Of a DNA stretch of 64,000 nt, positions 25,742 to 35,628 are shown piece after piece (position 1 is the stretch's first letter; every line of letters begins with the position of its first letter). This DNA is from Lacticaseibacillus chiayiensis (GTDB lineage Bacteria > Bacillota > Bacilli > Lactobacillales > Lactobacillaceae). The stretch is from positions 1 through 64,000 of the forward strand of contig NZ_MSSM01000017.1 of assembly GCF_004123795.1 (NCBI RefSeq), in the 5' to 3' direction. Made by a program: the position numbers and the translations under genes. Below the pieces are notes generated by a model, which ran no database searches, was not told where the DNA came from, and saw nothing but the letters and a program-made list of their open reading frames with translations.

Positions 25742-27460
25742 ATGAAAGTTTTGGTTCCATACATTAAGAAATATCGCTGGGACGTGATTTGGTCAATCCT
25801 GGCTATTTTTGTGGTAGCGTTCGCTACACTTTGGCAGCCGCATCTGCTTCAGGTGATCATGAATGCCATCATGAAAAATGACAAGCAGACCGTCTGGACC
25901 AATGGACTATATTTGATTGGACTGGCGATCATCGGGATTGTCGGGGGGATTATCAATACTATCTATTCGGCGCGGGTGGCATTAGGCGTGGCTACTGATT
26001 TGCGGGCGGATGAATATGCCAAAATCCAAAGTTTGGCTTATGCTGATATCGAAAAATTTTCGTCATCGAATCTGGTTGTGCGCATGACGAATGATATTAA
26101 TCAGGTGCAGCAAATTGTCATGGGCTTTTTTCAGCAAGTCACACGTATCCCTATTCTTTTTATCGGTGCAGTCATTTTGGCAATTGTCACCCTGCCTGAG
26201 TTGTGGTGGGTCATAGCCGTCATGATGGCGTTGCTGCTGGGGGTCAGTCTTTTTTCGTTCAGTCGTATGGGCAAGTATTTTGGCCGGATGCAACAATTAA
26301 TTGAAAAAGTGAACACCTTGGCGCGTGAAAATTTAATGGGCATGCGGGTGGTGAAGTCGTTTGTTCAAGGCGCAAATCAGACAAAAAACTTTGCGGAATC
26401 AAGCGACGAGATGCGCGATGTCAGTGTTAAAATCGGCAATTTGTTTGCTTTGTTGATGCCGGCGTTTTTCCTGATTGCCAACTTAGCGATTGCTTTAAGT
26501 ATTTGGTTAATCGGTCAGAATATCACGAGCCATCCGAGTAACTTGGCGGCAATTACCAGTTTTATCAACTATTTGATGCAGATTCTGTTTGCGATCATTA
26601 ATGAGAGCTTTATGCTGACATTCGCATCACGGGCACTGGTTTCTTTACGGCGAATCCATGAAGTGATGGCTACCAAGCCGAGTATGACTTTTGTGAGTGG
26701 GCCACATCGGGATCTGGATGGTGCCGTTGAATTCGATGACGTGACATTCACCTACCCGGGGGATGACAAGCCGACTATCCGCGATATCGGTTTTGCGGTT
26801 AAGCCAGGTGAAATGATTGGCATTGTCGGCGCAACCGGTAGCGGCAAGACCACGTTGGCACAGTTAATTCCGCGACTATTTGACCCAGACACCGGGATTG
26901 TCAAGGTTGGGGGGCACGATGTTCGCGCCGTCACCGAAGCTGATTTGCGGCAGACAGTTGGTTTTGTCTTGCAGCGCTCCACGCTTTTTTCCGGCACCAT
27001 TGCCGAGAATCTGCAGCAAGGTCATCCGAATGCTGATTTAGCGTCTATGAAGTGGGCAGCCCAGATCGCTCAGTCGGCCGAATTTATTGAACGGCTGCCG
27101 CACACTTACCACGCGGAAGTTGAAGAACGCTCGTCAAACTTTTCTGGCGGCCAAAAGCAGCGACTTTCGATTACACGCGGGGTGATTGGGCAGCCAAAGA
27201 TTCTGATTCTCGATGATGCCACCTCGGCGCTAGATGCCCGTTCGGAGAAGTTGGTTCAAGAGGCGTTGGCACATGAGTTGAAAAACACGACGACCATTAT
27301 TATTGCCGAAAAAATCAGTTCGATTATCAAGGCTGATCGCATTTTGGTACTTGATGACGGTCGCTTGGTTGGCAGCGGGACGCATCTTGAACTGGTTCGG
27401 CATAATGATGTTTATCGTGAAATTTATGCAACGCAAAAGGCACTGGAAGAGGGGGTGTAA
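25742..27460 (+). CDS. ABC exporter half with degenerate ATPase site
   Basis: A 572-residue type-IV exporter half: six membrane helices, then a nucleotide-binding domain with Walker A GATGSGKTT and signature FSGGQKQR. The catalytic Glu after Walker B is Asp (LILDDATSALD), and the switch His is replaced (IIAEKISSI instead of an AHRLS-type loop). Such losses define the non-catalytic half of heterodimeric exporters. The second half follows after three bases. GGAGGAAG precedes the ATG. Multidrug or peptide export is likely; the substrate is unknown. Confidence 0.93.
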   Translation: MKVLVPYIKKYRWDVIWSILAIFVVAFATLWQPHLLQVIMNAIMKNDKQTVWTNGLYLIGLAIIGIVGGIINTIYSARVALGVATDLRADEYAKIQSLAYADIEKFSSSNLVVRMTNDINQVQQIVMGFFQQVTRIPILFIGAVILAIVTLPELWWVIAVMMALLLGVSLFSFSRMGKYFGRMQQLIEKVNTLARENLMGMRVVKSFVQGANQTKNFAESSDEMRDVSVKIGNLFALLMPAFFLIANLAIALSIWLIGQNITSHPSNLAAITSFINYLMQILFAIINESFMLTFASRALVSLRRIHEVMATKPSMTFVSGPHRDLDGAVEFDDVTFTYPGDDKPTIRDIGFAVKPGEMIGIVGATGSGKTTLAQLIPRLFDPDTGIVKVGGHDVRAVTEADLRQTVGFVLQRSTLFSGTIAENLQQGHPNADLASMKWAAQIAQSAEFIERLPHTYHAEVEERSSNFSGGQKQRLSITRGVIGQPKILILDDATSALDARSEKLVQEALAHELKNTTTIIIAEKISSIIKADRILVLDDGRLVGSGTHLELVRHNDVYREIYATQKALEEGV

Positions 27461-27463
27461 CGC

Positions 27464-29245
27464 ATGAAAGACCTGAAAAATGCCGGTAAATTTTACGCGC
27501 ATTATTTACGGCCTTATTGGCTAGAATTTTTGATCACGACGATTTTAATCGCGATTTCCACGTGGGCGATTGCCGTTGCACCGACGTATATGGGGCGTGC
27601 TATTGAAGAATTGACAGTCTATGTGCAGCAATGGGCCAATCCGGCGACACGCGCACAAGCCTCTTTTACGGCGTTTAACCACACTCTGGCCATTTTTGTC
27701 TTGCTGTATTTGATTGACGCATCCAGCATTTTGATCTCGAGCCTATTACTGTCAAAAGTCAGCGGTTATTCGACCGGCACCATGCGGGTAGGTTTGTTTC
27801 GGAAAATGCAGCGCATGAAAGTACAGTATTTTGATAGTCATAGTGACGGCGATATTCTGTCGCGGTTTACCAGCGACTTGGATAACATTTTCAATGCCAT
27901 GAATCAGGCACTGATCGAAATATTCTTAAGCGGCGCGCAGTTTATTGGGATTATCTGGATGATGTTCACCCAAAATGCAACTTTAGCGTGGATTACCATG
28001 GCCTCGACACCAGTGGCGATTGGCTTGGCGGCTTTTGTGATGCATCAGGCGAGTGTGTCGGTTGATCGCCAACAAGATGACATAGGGCGGCTTAATGGCT
28101 ACATTAACGAGCAAATTACCGGCCAGAAGATGTTAATCACTAATGGTCTGCAGCAGGAAAGTGTTGCCGGTTTTCAGACTTATAATGCCGCAGTGCGCAA
28201 GTCTAATTTGCGCGGGCAGATTTGGAGCGGCATTTTAAATCCCTTACTCATGGGCTTATCGTTGTTGAACACGGCGATTGTGATTTTTGCCGGCTCATGG
28301 TTGGCATTAAACGGTTCGTTGAGTCAAGGCGCGGCGTTGGCCTTGGTGGTTGTGTTCGTTAACTATGCGCAGCAGTACTATCAGCCAATTGTGCAGCTGA
28401 CCAGTCTGTTTAACATGATTCAGTTAGCCATTACTGGTGCCCGCCGGATTACCGAGGTGCGGGAACAACCGGATGAAGTCGATCCGAAAAATGGCCGCAC
28501 CCTCGATGGCTTGAAACACGAGCTGGTGATTGATAACGTGCATTTCAGCTACGTTCCGGGTAAGGAGATTCTGCACGGCGTCACAATTCATGTTGAAAAA
28601 GGCGAGATGGTGGCACTGGTTGGCCCGACTGGCAGCGGCAAGACCACGGTTATGAACCTGATGAATCGTTTTTACGATGTCGATTCCGGTTCAATTACGT
28701 TTGACGGTGTTGATGTGCGCGACTTTAAACTTGCATCGCTGCGGCAAAATGTCGGTATTGTTCTGCAGGATCCGCAACTATTTTCCGGCACCATTCGCGA
28801 TAACATTCGTTTCGGTGATCCTGAGGCCGATCAAAACCGCGTTGAGGCCGCTGCCAAGCAGGCCAATATTCATGATTTCATTATGAGCTTACCAGATGGT
28901 TACGATACCTTTGTTTCGGATGAACAAAGCGTGTTCTCGGCCGGCCAAAAGCAGCTGATGTCGATTGCCCGAACCATTTTGACCGATCCGCGCTTGCTAA
29001 TTCTGGATGAAGCGACCAGTAACGTGGATACGGTCACCGAGGCCAAGATTCAAGCGGCGATGGACAACGTGATTCAAGGGCGGACGAGCTTTGTTATTGC
29101 CCATCGGCTGAAGACGATTTTGAATGCCGATAAGATTGTTGTCCTCCGTGATGGCAAGATTATTGAAGAAGGTAATCATGAACAGTTATTGGCGCAAAAT
29201 GGCTTTTACGCCGAGCTGTATCATAACCAAATGGTGTTTGAATAA
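27464..29245 (+). CDS. ABC exporter half with catalytic ATPase site
   Basis: The 593-residue partner of the preceding gene. Its domain has Walker A GPTGSGKTT, Walker B LILDEATSNVD with the catalytic Glu, and a normal H-loop VIAHRLKTI. The signature is altered to FSAGQKQ. The two halves complement each other: this half supplies the catalytic Glu and His, and the other supplies the canonical signature, so only one composite site should hydrolyse ATP quickly. The arrangement resembles LmrCD/BmrCD-type transporters. The two genes form a two-gene operon. Confidence 0.93.
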   Translation: MKDLKNAGKFYAHYLRPYWLEFLITTILIAISTWAIAVAPTYMGRAIEELTVYVQQWANPATRAQASFTAFNHTLAIFVLLYLIDASSILISSLLLSKVSGYSTGTMRVGLFRKMQRMKVQYFDSHSDGDILSRFTSDLDNIFNAMNQALIEIFLSGAQFIGIIWMMFTQNATLAWITMASTPVAIGLAAFVMHQASVSVDRQQDDIGRLNGYINEQITGQKMLITNGLQQESVAGFQTYNAAVRKSNLRGQIWSGILNPLLMGLSLLNTAIVIFAGSWLALNGSLSQGAALALVVVFVNYAQQYYQPIVQLTSLFNMIQLAITGARRITEVREQPDEVDPKNGRTLDGLKHELVIDNVHFSYVPGKEILHGVTIHVEKGEMVALVGPTGSGKTTVMNLMNRFYDVDSGSITFDGVDVRDFKLASLRQNVGIVLQDPQLFSGTIRDNIRFGDPEADQNRVEAAAKQANIHDFIMSLPDGYDTFVSDEQSVFSAGQKQLMSIARTILTDPRLLILDEATSNVDTVTEAKIQAAMDNVIQGRTSFVIAHRLKTILNADKIVVLRDGKIIEEGNHEQLLAQNGFYAELYHNQMVFE

Positions 29246-29405
29246 CGATCGTTCCAAATTCCGGACTATTCAATTATATTTTTTAATATAATTCGTATAT
29301 AAATCGGTTTAGAAGCCTTCCTAAAGCTTAAACCTTATGATAGTCTTTCTATATCAGAACAATGACGTTATTGAGCTGATTAATAAACACATCATGGAGG
29401 TCGCT

Positions 29406-30632
29406 ATGAGCAAACGTAGGTATTTAGTCGCTTTAGGCGGTATTTTGCTTCATTTGATGATTGGTTCGGTTTATGCATGGAGCGTATTTACCGGTCCGAT
29501 TGCCAAACAGACGGGATGGGCGTTGTCTTCGGTTACGGTTGCATTTAGTATTGCCATTTTCTTCTTAGGCATGAGTGCTGCCTTCATGGGACGCGTGGTT
29601 GAGCGGTTTGGCCCAAGGCTGACTGGGACGGTTGCCGCGATCTTATACGGTTCGGGTGTTTTGCTAACCGGCTTGGCGATTCAAATCGATTCATTGCCAC
29701 TGCTGTATCTGGGTTACGGCGTGATCGGCGGATTAGGATTGGGTGCTGGCTACGTGACCCCGGTTTCAACGATTATTGCGTGGTTCCCTGATAATCGTGG
29801 ATTGGCGACGGGGATGGCGATCATGGGTTTTGGTTTTGCGGCCATGCTGACCGGTCCGATTGCCCAGCAACTGATTGCCGGCATTGGCGTGGTTGCCACC
29901 ATGTATGTTTTGGGTGCGGTTTATATGGTGATCATGCTAGGCGCGGCGCAGGTGATTCGCAAACCGCGGCCGAATGAGGTGCCGGAAGCTGATTTGGCCA
30001 AAAGTGTGAGCCTCACCGGTGCAGCGATGACAGCCAATGAAGCAGTTAAGACTCGGTCATTCCGCTACTTATGGCTGATGTTCTTTATCAACATCACTTG
30101 TGGCATCGGCTTAGTGGCCGTTGCCTCACCAATGGCCCAGCAGCAAACCGGTATGTCCGCCGCCACCGCTGCCATGATGGTCGGCGTTGTGGGTTTGTTT
30201 AACGGCTTTGGACGGTTAGCTTGGGCAACTTTGTCAGATTTGATTGGCCGACCGTTGACGTACACGTTGATTTTTGTGGTTGACGTGATCATGCTTGTCG
30301 GCATTTTAACGGTCGGCTCGCCGCTGCTTTTCGGGATCGCGTTATGCCTGATCATGTCTTGCTATGGCGCGGGTTTTTCGGTAATTCCCGCCTATCTTGG
30401 CGATGTGTTTGGCACCAAGCAACTTGGAGCGATTCATGGTTATGTGCTTACCGCGTGGGCTGCGGCCGGTATTGCTGGCCCAACGTTGCTAAGCTTTAGC
30501 GAGGAATATTTTCACAATTATACCGTTAGCCTGGTTCTCTTCGTCCTTCTCGAATTACTGGCTTTTGGACTGTCGATTCGTATCCGGCGCCAATTCACGG
30601 CTTCGGAAAAAGCGGAGCGCGTGATCGATTAA
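29406..30632 (+). CDS. OFA-family MFS transporter
   Basis: This 408-residue, twelve-helix carrier has the oxalate/formate-antiporter family N-terminus (LHLMIGSVYAWSVFTGPI) and GLGAGYVTPVSTIIAWFPDNRGLATG. Family members exchange small organic acids, though many have no proven substrate. The ATG at 29406 follows GGAGG; the upstream in-frame ATG at 29337 has no ribosome-binding site. A terminator at 30745-30776 ends the unit. No decarboxylase lies beside it, so oxalate use is not implied. Confidence 0.88.
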   Translation: MSKRRYLVALGGILLHLMIGSVYAWSVFTGPIAKQTGWALSSVTVAFSIAIFFLGMSAAFMGRVVERFGPRLTGTVAAILYGSGVLLTGLAIQIDSLPLLYLGYGVIGGLGLGAGYVTPVSTIIAWFPDNRGLATGMAIMGFGFAAMLTGPIAQQLIAGIGVVATMYVLGAVYMVIMLGAAQVIRKPRPNEVPEADLAKSVSLTGAAMTANEAVKTRSFRYLWLMFFINITCGIGLVAVASPMAQQQTGMSAATAAMMVGVVGLFNGFGRLAWATLSDLIGRPLTYTLIFVVDVIMLVGILTVGSPLLFGIALCLIMSCYGAGFSVIPAYLGDVFGTKQLGAIHGYVLTAWAAAGIAGPTLLSFSEEYFHNYTVSLVLFVLLELLAFGLSIRIRRQFTASEKAERVID

Positions 30633-30744
30633 AAGGGTTAACGACGGACTGAAATACCGAAAATATCAATGGGTTGGAAGATCAAGTCGACCTTGCACTG
30701 CTGTTATTGATATAAACCGCTACTAATGTAGATATTAATATATT

Positions 30745-30776
30745 AGAGATCCGTGCCTAGGTGCGGATCTTTTTTG
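30745..30776 (+). terminator. Terminator after the OFA carrier
   Basis: AGATCCG pairs with CGGATCT, followed by TTTTT. Confidence 0.85.
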
Positions 30777-30850
30777 CTGGGTAAAATCGTTGATGCAACA
30801 ACGTTTTTAGTTAATGCCACAAATAATTAGCTAAATCGAAGTGCTTTTTG

Positions 30851-30878
30851 TTGACATACCTGTACGTACAGGTAAAAT
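30851..30878 (+). promoter_or_regulatory. tre promoter with TreR operator in the spacer
   Basis: TTGACA (30851-30856), 16 bases, TAAAAT (30873-30878). The perfect 18-bp palindrome TACCTGTACGTACAGGTA (30857-30874) fills the spacer and enters the -10. A GntR-type repressor encoded 40 bases downstream is the obvious ligand, so binding would block polymerase directly. Confidence 0.88.
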
Positions 30879-30917
30879 AAGCTCTGTAAGTGAAATCCCT
30901 TTCTGGAGGGGGAAGAA

Positions 30918-31634
30918 ATGCGCAAGTACGACGTCATTTATCAGGATCTAAAAGATAAGATCGAAGCAGAGATTTATGTAACGGGATCTTTGCTACCGAG
31001 TGAACGGACGTTGCAGGAGATGTACCAAGCGTCGCGCGATACGGTTAGAAAAGCATTGCAGTTACTCAAAGACGATGGATTTATCCAGTCGCAAAAAGGT
31101 AAAGGTTCAACGGTGATTAATCGGCAGGAATACGTTTTCCCCGTTTCAGGAGTTGTAAGTTATGCCGAATTGGCCAAAGAATTTCACTTACAGACAAGAA
31201 CCGTCATTTTGGCCAATCATTTTGCAACATTACCAGCCAAGTCGTTTAAGGACGTGGATCCGCATGTCACGACTAAGCAGATGCGGTTTTTGAAGCGGGT
31301 GCGGTATTTAAAAGGCGAGCCGGACATCATCGATATTGATTATCTTGATCCTAAGGTGGTGCCGCCGATTCCGGAGTCGGCAGCCAAAGATTCGTTGTAT
31401 GCCTATCTTGAAGGTCAAGTGGGGTTGACCATTGCCTATGCGACCAAGGAAATCACGGTGGAAACAGCTACCGAAGAAGATCGCCGGTACCTGAAGTTAC
31501 CTCAAGCCGCGGTGGTCGTGGTGGTTCGCAGTTGTAGCAGTCTGGTTGACACGACAAAGTTTCAATACACGGAGTCGCGGCATCGGGCGGATCGGTTTAA
31601 GTTTCATGATTTTGCTCGGCGGATGCGGCCGTGA
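30918..31634 (+). CDS. treR: Trehalose operon repressor, GntR family
   Basis: The 238-residue regulator has an N-terminal winged helix (LPSERTLQEMYQASRDTVRKA) and a UTRA effector domain from about residue 90. Family members sense trehalose-6-phosphate and release DNA when it is bound. GGAGG precedes the ATG. It leads the operon with treC and treB and should repress itself through the palindrome at 30857-30874. Confidence 0.93.
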   Translation: MRKYDVIYQDLKDKIEAEIYVTGSLLPSERTLQEMYQASRDTVRKALQLLKDDGFIQSQKGKGSTVINRQEYVFPVSGVVSYAELAKEFHLQTRTVILANHFATLPAKSFKDVDPHVTTKQMRFLKRVRYLKGEPDIIDIDYLDPKVVPPIPESAAKDSLYAYLEGQVGLTIAYATKEITVETATEEDRRYLKLPQAAVVVVVRSCSSLVDTTKFQYTESRHRADRFKFHDFARRMRP

Positions 31635-31684
31635 ATGGTGGCAGGCCGAGCTTCAGTTAAGGATGAAAAGTAACGAGGTGCGCG

Positions 31685-33346
31685 ATGGGATTTCATAAGA
31701 AAGTCATTTATCAGCTGTATCCTAAGTCATTTTATGACAGCAATGGCGATGGGATCGGCGATTTGCGTGGCATTATTGAAAAGATTGATTATCTTAAGTC
31801 ATTGCATGTTGACATGATCTGGTTCAATCCATTCTTCGTGTCACCACAATACGATAACGGCTATGATGTTGCCGATTATCGCAACATTGATCCGCGGTTC
31901 GGTACAATGGCGGATTTTGACGAATTGGCTCAGAAACTCAAAGAAGCGGGCATCGATATCATGTTGGACATGGTGTTGAATCATACGAGCACAGAACACG
32001 AATGGTTTCAGAAGGCATTGGCTGGCGACAAGCATTATCAAGCTTATTATTATATTCGTCCGCCAAAGCCGGATGGCAGCTTGCCGACGAACTGGGAAAG
32101 CAAATTCGGTGGGCCAGCGTGGGCACCGTTTGGCGATACCGGCAATTATTATCTGCATTTATACGAACGTCGCCAAGCTGATTTGGATTGGCACAATCCA
32201 GCGGTTCGCCAAGAAGCAGCAGCAATTATTAATTTTTGGCGGGCCAAGGGAGTCCACGGGTTCCGGTTCGATGTGTTGAATGTGATTGGCAAGGCGGAAA
32301 AGCTGGTTGATGCACCGCCAGAAGTTGCCAGCAAAACCCTGTACACAGATACGCCGATTGTTCAGGACTATCTGAAGGAATTGGCTGCTAACAGCTTCGG
32401 GCAAGATCAAAGTAGTGTAACAGTCGGTGAAATGAGTTCAACAACGGTTAAAAACTCAATCGCCTACACGAAGCCGGAAAATCATGAATTGTCCATGGTT
32501 TTTCAGTTCCACCACTTGAAGACCGATTATAAAGATGGCGAGAAGTGGACCAAGGAACCATACGATTTCAATGCCTTACGCGACATCTTGCATACGTGGG
32601 GGCAACAGTTAGATCAAGGTGGCGGCTGGCAGGCGCTGTTCTGGAATAACCACGATCAGCCACGGGCGCTTAATCGGTTTGGCAACGTGGGAAAGTATCG
32701 CGTTAAAAGTGCCGAAATGCTTGCTGCGGCGATTCATCTCAGTCGCGGCACTCCGTATATCTATATGGGTGAAGAAATCGGCATGACCGATCCGCACTAC
32801 CATTCAATGGCTGATTACGTGGATATCGAAGCCAAAAATGCTTTCAAGGCATTGCTAAGTGAAGGCAAGTCCGAAAAAGAGGCATTTGCGATCATTTTGG
32901 CAAAGGCCCGCGACAACAGTCGGACGCCGATGCAATGGGATGATTCCGCTAATGCCGGCTTTACCACCGGCACGCCTTGGCTGCGGCCGACGAATCAAAA
33001 GGAAATCAATGTCAAAGATGAGTTGGCGCACGGTGAAATTTTCCAGTTCTATCAAAAGCTGATTGCGTTACGGAAACAATATGACGTGATCAGTGACGGC
33101 AGTTATGAACCGTTTGGGACCGACATTGATCGCCTGTATGCGTATGAACGGGTTGGTGGTGCGGATCACTTACTTGTGTTGAATAATTTCAGTGACAAGG
33201 CGATCACAGTACCGCTACCTAGTCGATTCCAATCCGCAAAAGTGCTTATTACCAATGAATCAGGATTAATACCAACTGCAACCATGACATTGCCGCCTTA
33301 CGCGACGATTGCATTGTTAGCAACGGTAGAAAATAAGGGGGAATAG
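31685..33346 (+). CDS. treC: Trehalose-6-phosphate hydrolase (GH13)
   Basis: The 553-residue alpha-amylase-family enzyme has all four GH13 regions: DMVLNHTS, GFRFDVLN with the nucleophile Asp, VGEMSS with the acid Glu, and NNHDQPR with the third Asp. Placement between treR and a PTS permease indicates that it splits trehalose-6-phosphate to glucose and glucose-6-phosphate. Oligo-1,6-glucosidase is the alternative by fold, but gene context argues against it. GAGGTG precedes the ATG. Confidence 0.92.
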   Translation: MGFHKKVIYQLYPKSFYDSNGDGIGDLRGIIEKIDYLKSLHVDMIWFNPFFVSPQYDNGYDVADYRNIDPRFGTMADFDELAQKLKEAGIDIMLDMVLNHTSTEHEWFQKALAGDKHYQAYYYIRPPKPDGSLPTNWESKFGGPAWAPFGDTGNYYLHLYERRQADLDWHNPAVRQEAAAIINFWRAKGVHGFRFDVLNVIGKAEKLVDAPPEVASKTLYTDTPIVQDYLKELAANSFGQDQSSVTVGEMSSTTVKNSIAYTKPENHELSMVFQFHHLKTDYKDGEKWTKEPYDFNALRDILHTWGQQLDQGGGWQALFWNNHDQPRALNRFGNVGKYRVKSAEMLAAAIHLSRGTPYIYMGEEIGMTDPHYHSMADYVDIEAKNAFKALLSEGKSEKEAFAIILAKARDNSRTPMQWDDSANAGFTTGTPWLRPTNQKEINVKDELAHGEIFQFYQKLIALRKQYDVISDGSYEPFGTDIDRLYAYERVGGADHLLVLNNFSDKAITVPLPSRFQSAKVLITNESGLIPTATMTLPPYATIALLATVENKGE

Positions 33347-33349
33347 AAA

Positions 33350-35362
33350 ATGGCTGACGAAAAGAAATTGCACCTCGTAGCACCTGTTTCAGGTCTAGCC
33401 ATGGCGATTACAGATGTTTCCGATCCGGTTTTTTCACAGAAAATGATGGGCGATGGCTTCGGCATTGAACCGTCAGATGGCCAGATTGCGGCGCCAGTTG
33501 ATGGGCGGATCATGATGATTGCCGATACCAAGCATGCCATTGGGATCAAAGCAAATGACGGCGCCGAGTTATTGATTCACTTAGGAATCGATACGGTTGA
33601 ATTGAAAGGCGCGCCGTTTGAAATCGACACTGCGATGGACGCCAAAGTCAAAGCCGGCGATGTGATTGGTTCCATGGATTTGGACGCGATCAAGAAAGCC
33701 GGTAAGAAGACGACAGTTATCGTGGCGATTACCAATACCAAAGACGTGGTTGATCACCTTGATGTGACCCCGGGTGAAGTGAAACGCGGTGAAGAAGTTG
33801 CCGTGATGACACCCAAAGCAGCGGTAGCCGCACAAGCAACCGCGGCGACGTCGAATAAGAAAGAAAGCAAGTATGCGGCGACTGCACGTCAGATTATTGC
33901 TGATGTCGGCGGGGCGCAGAACGTCAACAGCTTGATTCACTGTATCACCCGGTTGCGATTTTATCTGAAAGATGAACAAAAGCCAGACGATGACACAGTG
34001 CGCAACATTCCAGGTGTCATTGATGTCGCTCGGGCAAACGGTCAGTATCAGGTCGTCATTGGGCAAGCCGTCACGGATGTTTATGATGAGGTTATTAAAC
34101 AGTTAGGTCCCGGTTACTCAAATGCTGAAGGTACTGCGGAGGCCATTAAGGAAACCCAGGCAGAGGTTAAAGATACCAGCTTTTTGGGTACACTTAAGCG
34201 TTGGGCCCAAGCATTAATCGGAACAATTACTGGTTCCATGATTCCGGTTATCGGACTCTTGGCCGCCAGTGGGATGCTCAAAGGTGTGCTCAACATTATG
34301 ACCACCTGGTTCCATCTCTCAACGACCGATCCGACTTATGTGATTATTAGTGCAATGGGCGATGCGGCTTTTTACTTCCTGCCTGTGATCGTTGGCTTTA
34401 CGGCCGCTCAAAAACTTGGCTCGGATCCGGTTATCGTTGGCATCATCGGTGCGTTCCTGATTTACCCATCAATTGCTAAGATTGCAACGGCCGGTAAAGT
34501 CAGTGGCACGTTGCTGGGTATGGGCATCAATGCTAGTTTCTTCGGCTTACCTGTGCACATTGCGAATTACACGTATTCAATTTTCCCGATGATTTTTGCA
34601 GCGTGGATGGCATCCAAACTTGAACCGTGGATCAAGAGCTGGATGCCGCTGGTTTTGCGGATGATTTTCACGCCTTTGGTTGAAATCTTCTTAGTCGGTA
34701 TGACAGTAGTCTTGATTGTTGGACCACTGATCACGGTGTTGTCTAGCGCGATCACATCCGGGATTCAGGCATTGCTCAGCTTGACGCCAATGATTTCCGA
34801 TGCCATTATTGCCGGTTTGTATCAAGTGCTGGTTATCTTCGGCTTGCATTGGGCGGTTATTCCGGTTATTACCGCACAACTGTCCTCCGCGCACCCAGAG
34901 TCCGTGCTTAACGGCATCGTTTCCATTTCCATGATCGCCCAAGGTGCTGGTGCGTTGGCTGTCTGGGTTAAAACCAAGCACAACCCAGCACTAAAAGGCT
35001 TGTCTCTTTCTGCGTTCATCAGCGCATGCTGTGGCATTACCGAACCTGCTATGTATGGTGTTAACTTGAAGTATGGCCGTGTCTTCATCTTCGCTAGTAT
35101 CGGTGCCGCAATCGGCGGTGTTGTCAATGGCCTGTTAGGTGTTTCGATGTACGGATTCACTGGCAGCTTTATCGGCTTCCCGTCATTTGCTGCTCCAGGT
35201 TGGGCTCACAATCCAGGCAACTTTGCTGGATTCTGGATTGCCTCAATTGTCACTTTAGTCGCCGCTTTCCTTTTGGTATACTTCTTCGGCTACAAAGACG
35301 CCGATGCCAATGCGGCTAAAGCAGCGCCTAAGAAGAAGCGGTTAGGTAAGACGGTTGAGTAA
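33350..35362 (+). CDS. treB: Trehalose PTS permease with IIA-IIB-IIC order
   Basis: A 670-residue fused glucose-superfamily PTS enzyme. IIA is N-terminal (about 1-155, phosphorylated His at 77 in LLIHLGIDTVEL). IIB follows (about 172-255, Cys198 in LIHCITRLRF), and then a ten-helix IIC. Trehalose permeases usually run B-C, with A either absent or C-terminal, so the N-terminal IIA is unusual. The protein imports trehalose as its 6-phosphate. It begins three bases after treC. A terminator lies at 35426-35459. Confidence 0.92.
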   Translation: MADEKKLHLVAPVSGLAMAITDVSDPVFSQKMMGDGFGIEPSDGQIAAPVDGRIMMIADTKHAIGIKANDGAELLIHLGIDTVELKGAPFEIDTAMDAKVKAGDVIGSMDLDAIKKAGKKTTVIVAITNTKDVVDHLDVTPGEVKRGEEVAVMTPKAAVAAQATAATSNKKESKYAATARQIIADVGGAQNVNSLIHCITRLRFYLKDEQKPDDDTVRNIPGVIDVARANGQYQVVIGQAVTDVYDEVIKQLGPGYSNAEGTAEAIKETQAEVKDTSFLGTLKRWAQALIGTITGSMIPVIGLLAASGMLKGVLNIMTTWFHLSTTDPTYVIISAMGDAAFYFLPVIVGFTAAQKLGSDPVIVGIIGAFLIYPSIAKIATAGKVSGTLLGMGINASFFGLPVHIANYTYSIFPMIFAAWMASKLEPWIKSWMPLVLRMIFTPLVEIFLVGMTVVLIVGPLITVLSSAITSGIQALLSLTPMISDAIIAGLYQVLVIFGLHWAVIPVITAQLSSAHPESVLNGIVSISMIAQGAGALAVWVKTKHNPALKGLSLSAFISACCGITEPAMYGVNLKYGRVFIFASIGAAIGGVVNGLLGVSMYGFTGSFIGFPSFAAPGWAHNPGNFAGFWIASIVTLVAAFLLVYFFGYKDADANAAKAAPKKKRLGKTVE

Positions 35363-35425
35363 GGTTGTCATGAGTTGACTGACAGACGCGTTATGTCTGA
35401 CCGGCGATTAAAAATTAATTAGCTG

Positions 35426-35459
35426 AAACACCGATGTCGCTGAGGCATCGGTGTTTTTG
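35426..35459 (+). terminator. Terminator of the tre operon
   Basis: ACACCGATG pairs with CATCGGTGT, followed by TTTTG. Confidence 0.88.
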
Positions 35460-35628
35460 TCTGAAGGAGAAGGTAGTGAACTGGTAAATGTACAAAAGCT
35501 TAACGAAAATGGTTCTTGACGAAAATTCATGATTTCGATAAAAATAACTTGAAGTTGTGACCAAATTCAGGCAAACTTAAAAGTGTTCTCATTAAACATT
35601 AATTTTTACATGGAGGAGGGGCCAGTTT

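Noticed and set aside
29273-29293. AT-only palindrome ATTATATTTTTTAATATAAT after the ABC exporter
   Set aside because: Too weak and AT-rich to call as a terminator.
33581-34066. A 161-codon minus-strand frame opposite treB
   Set aside because: It is antisense to the conserved IIA/IIB domains and no start signal is present.
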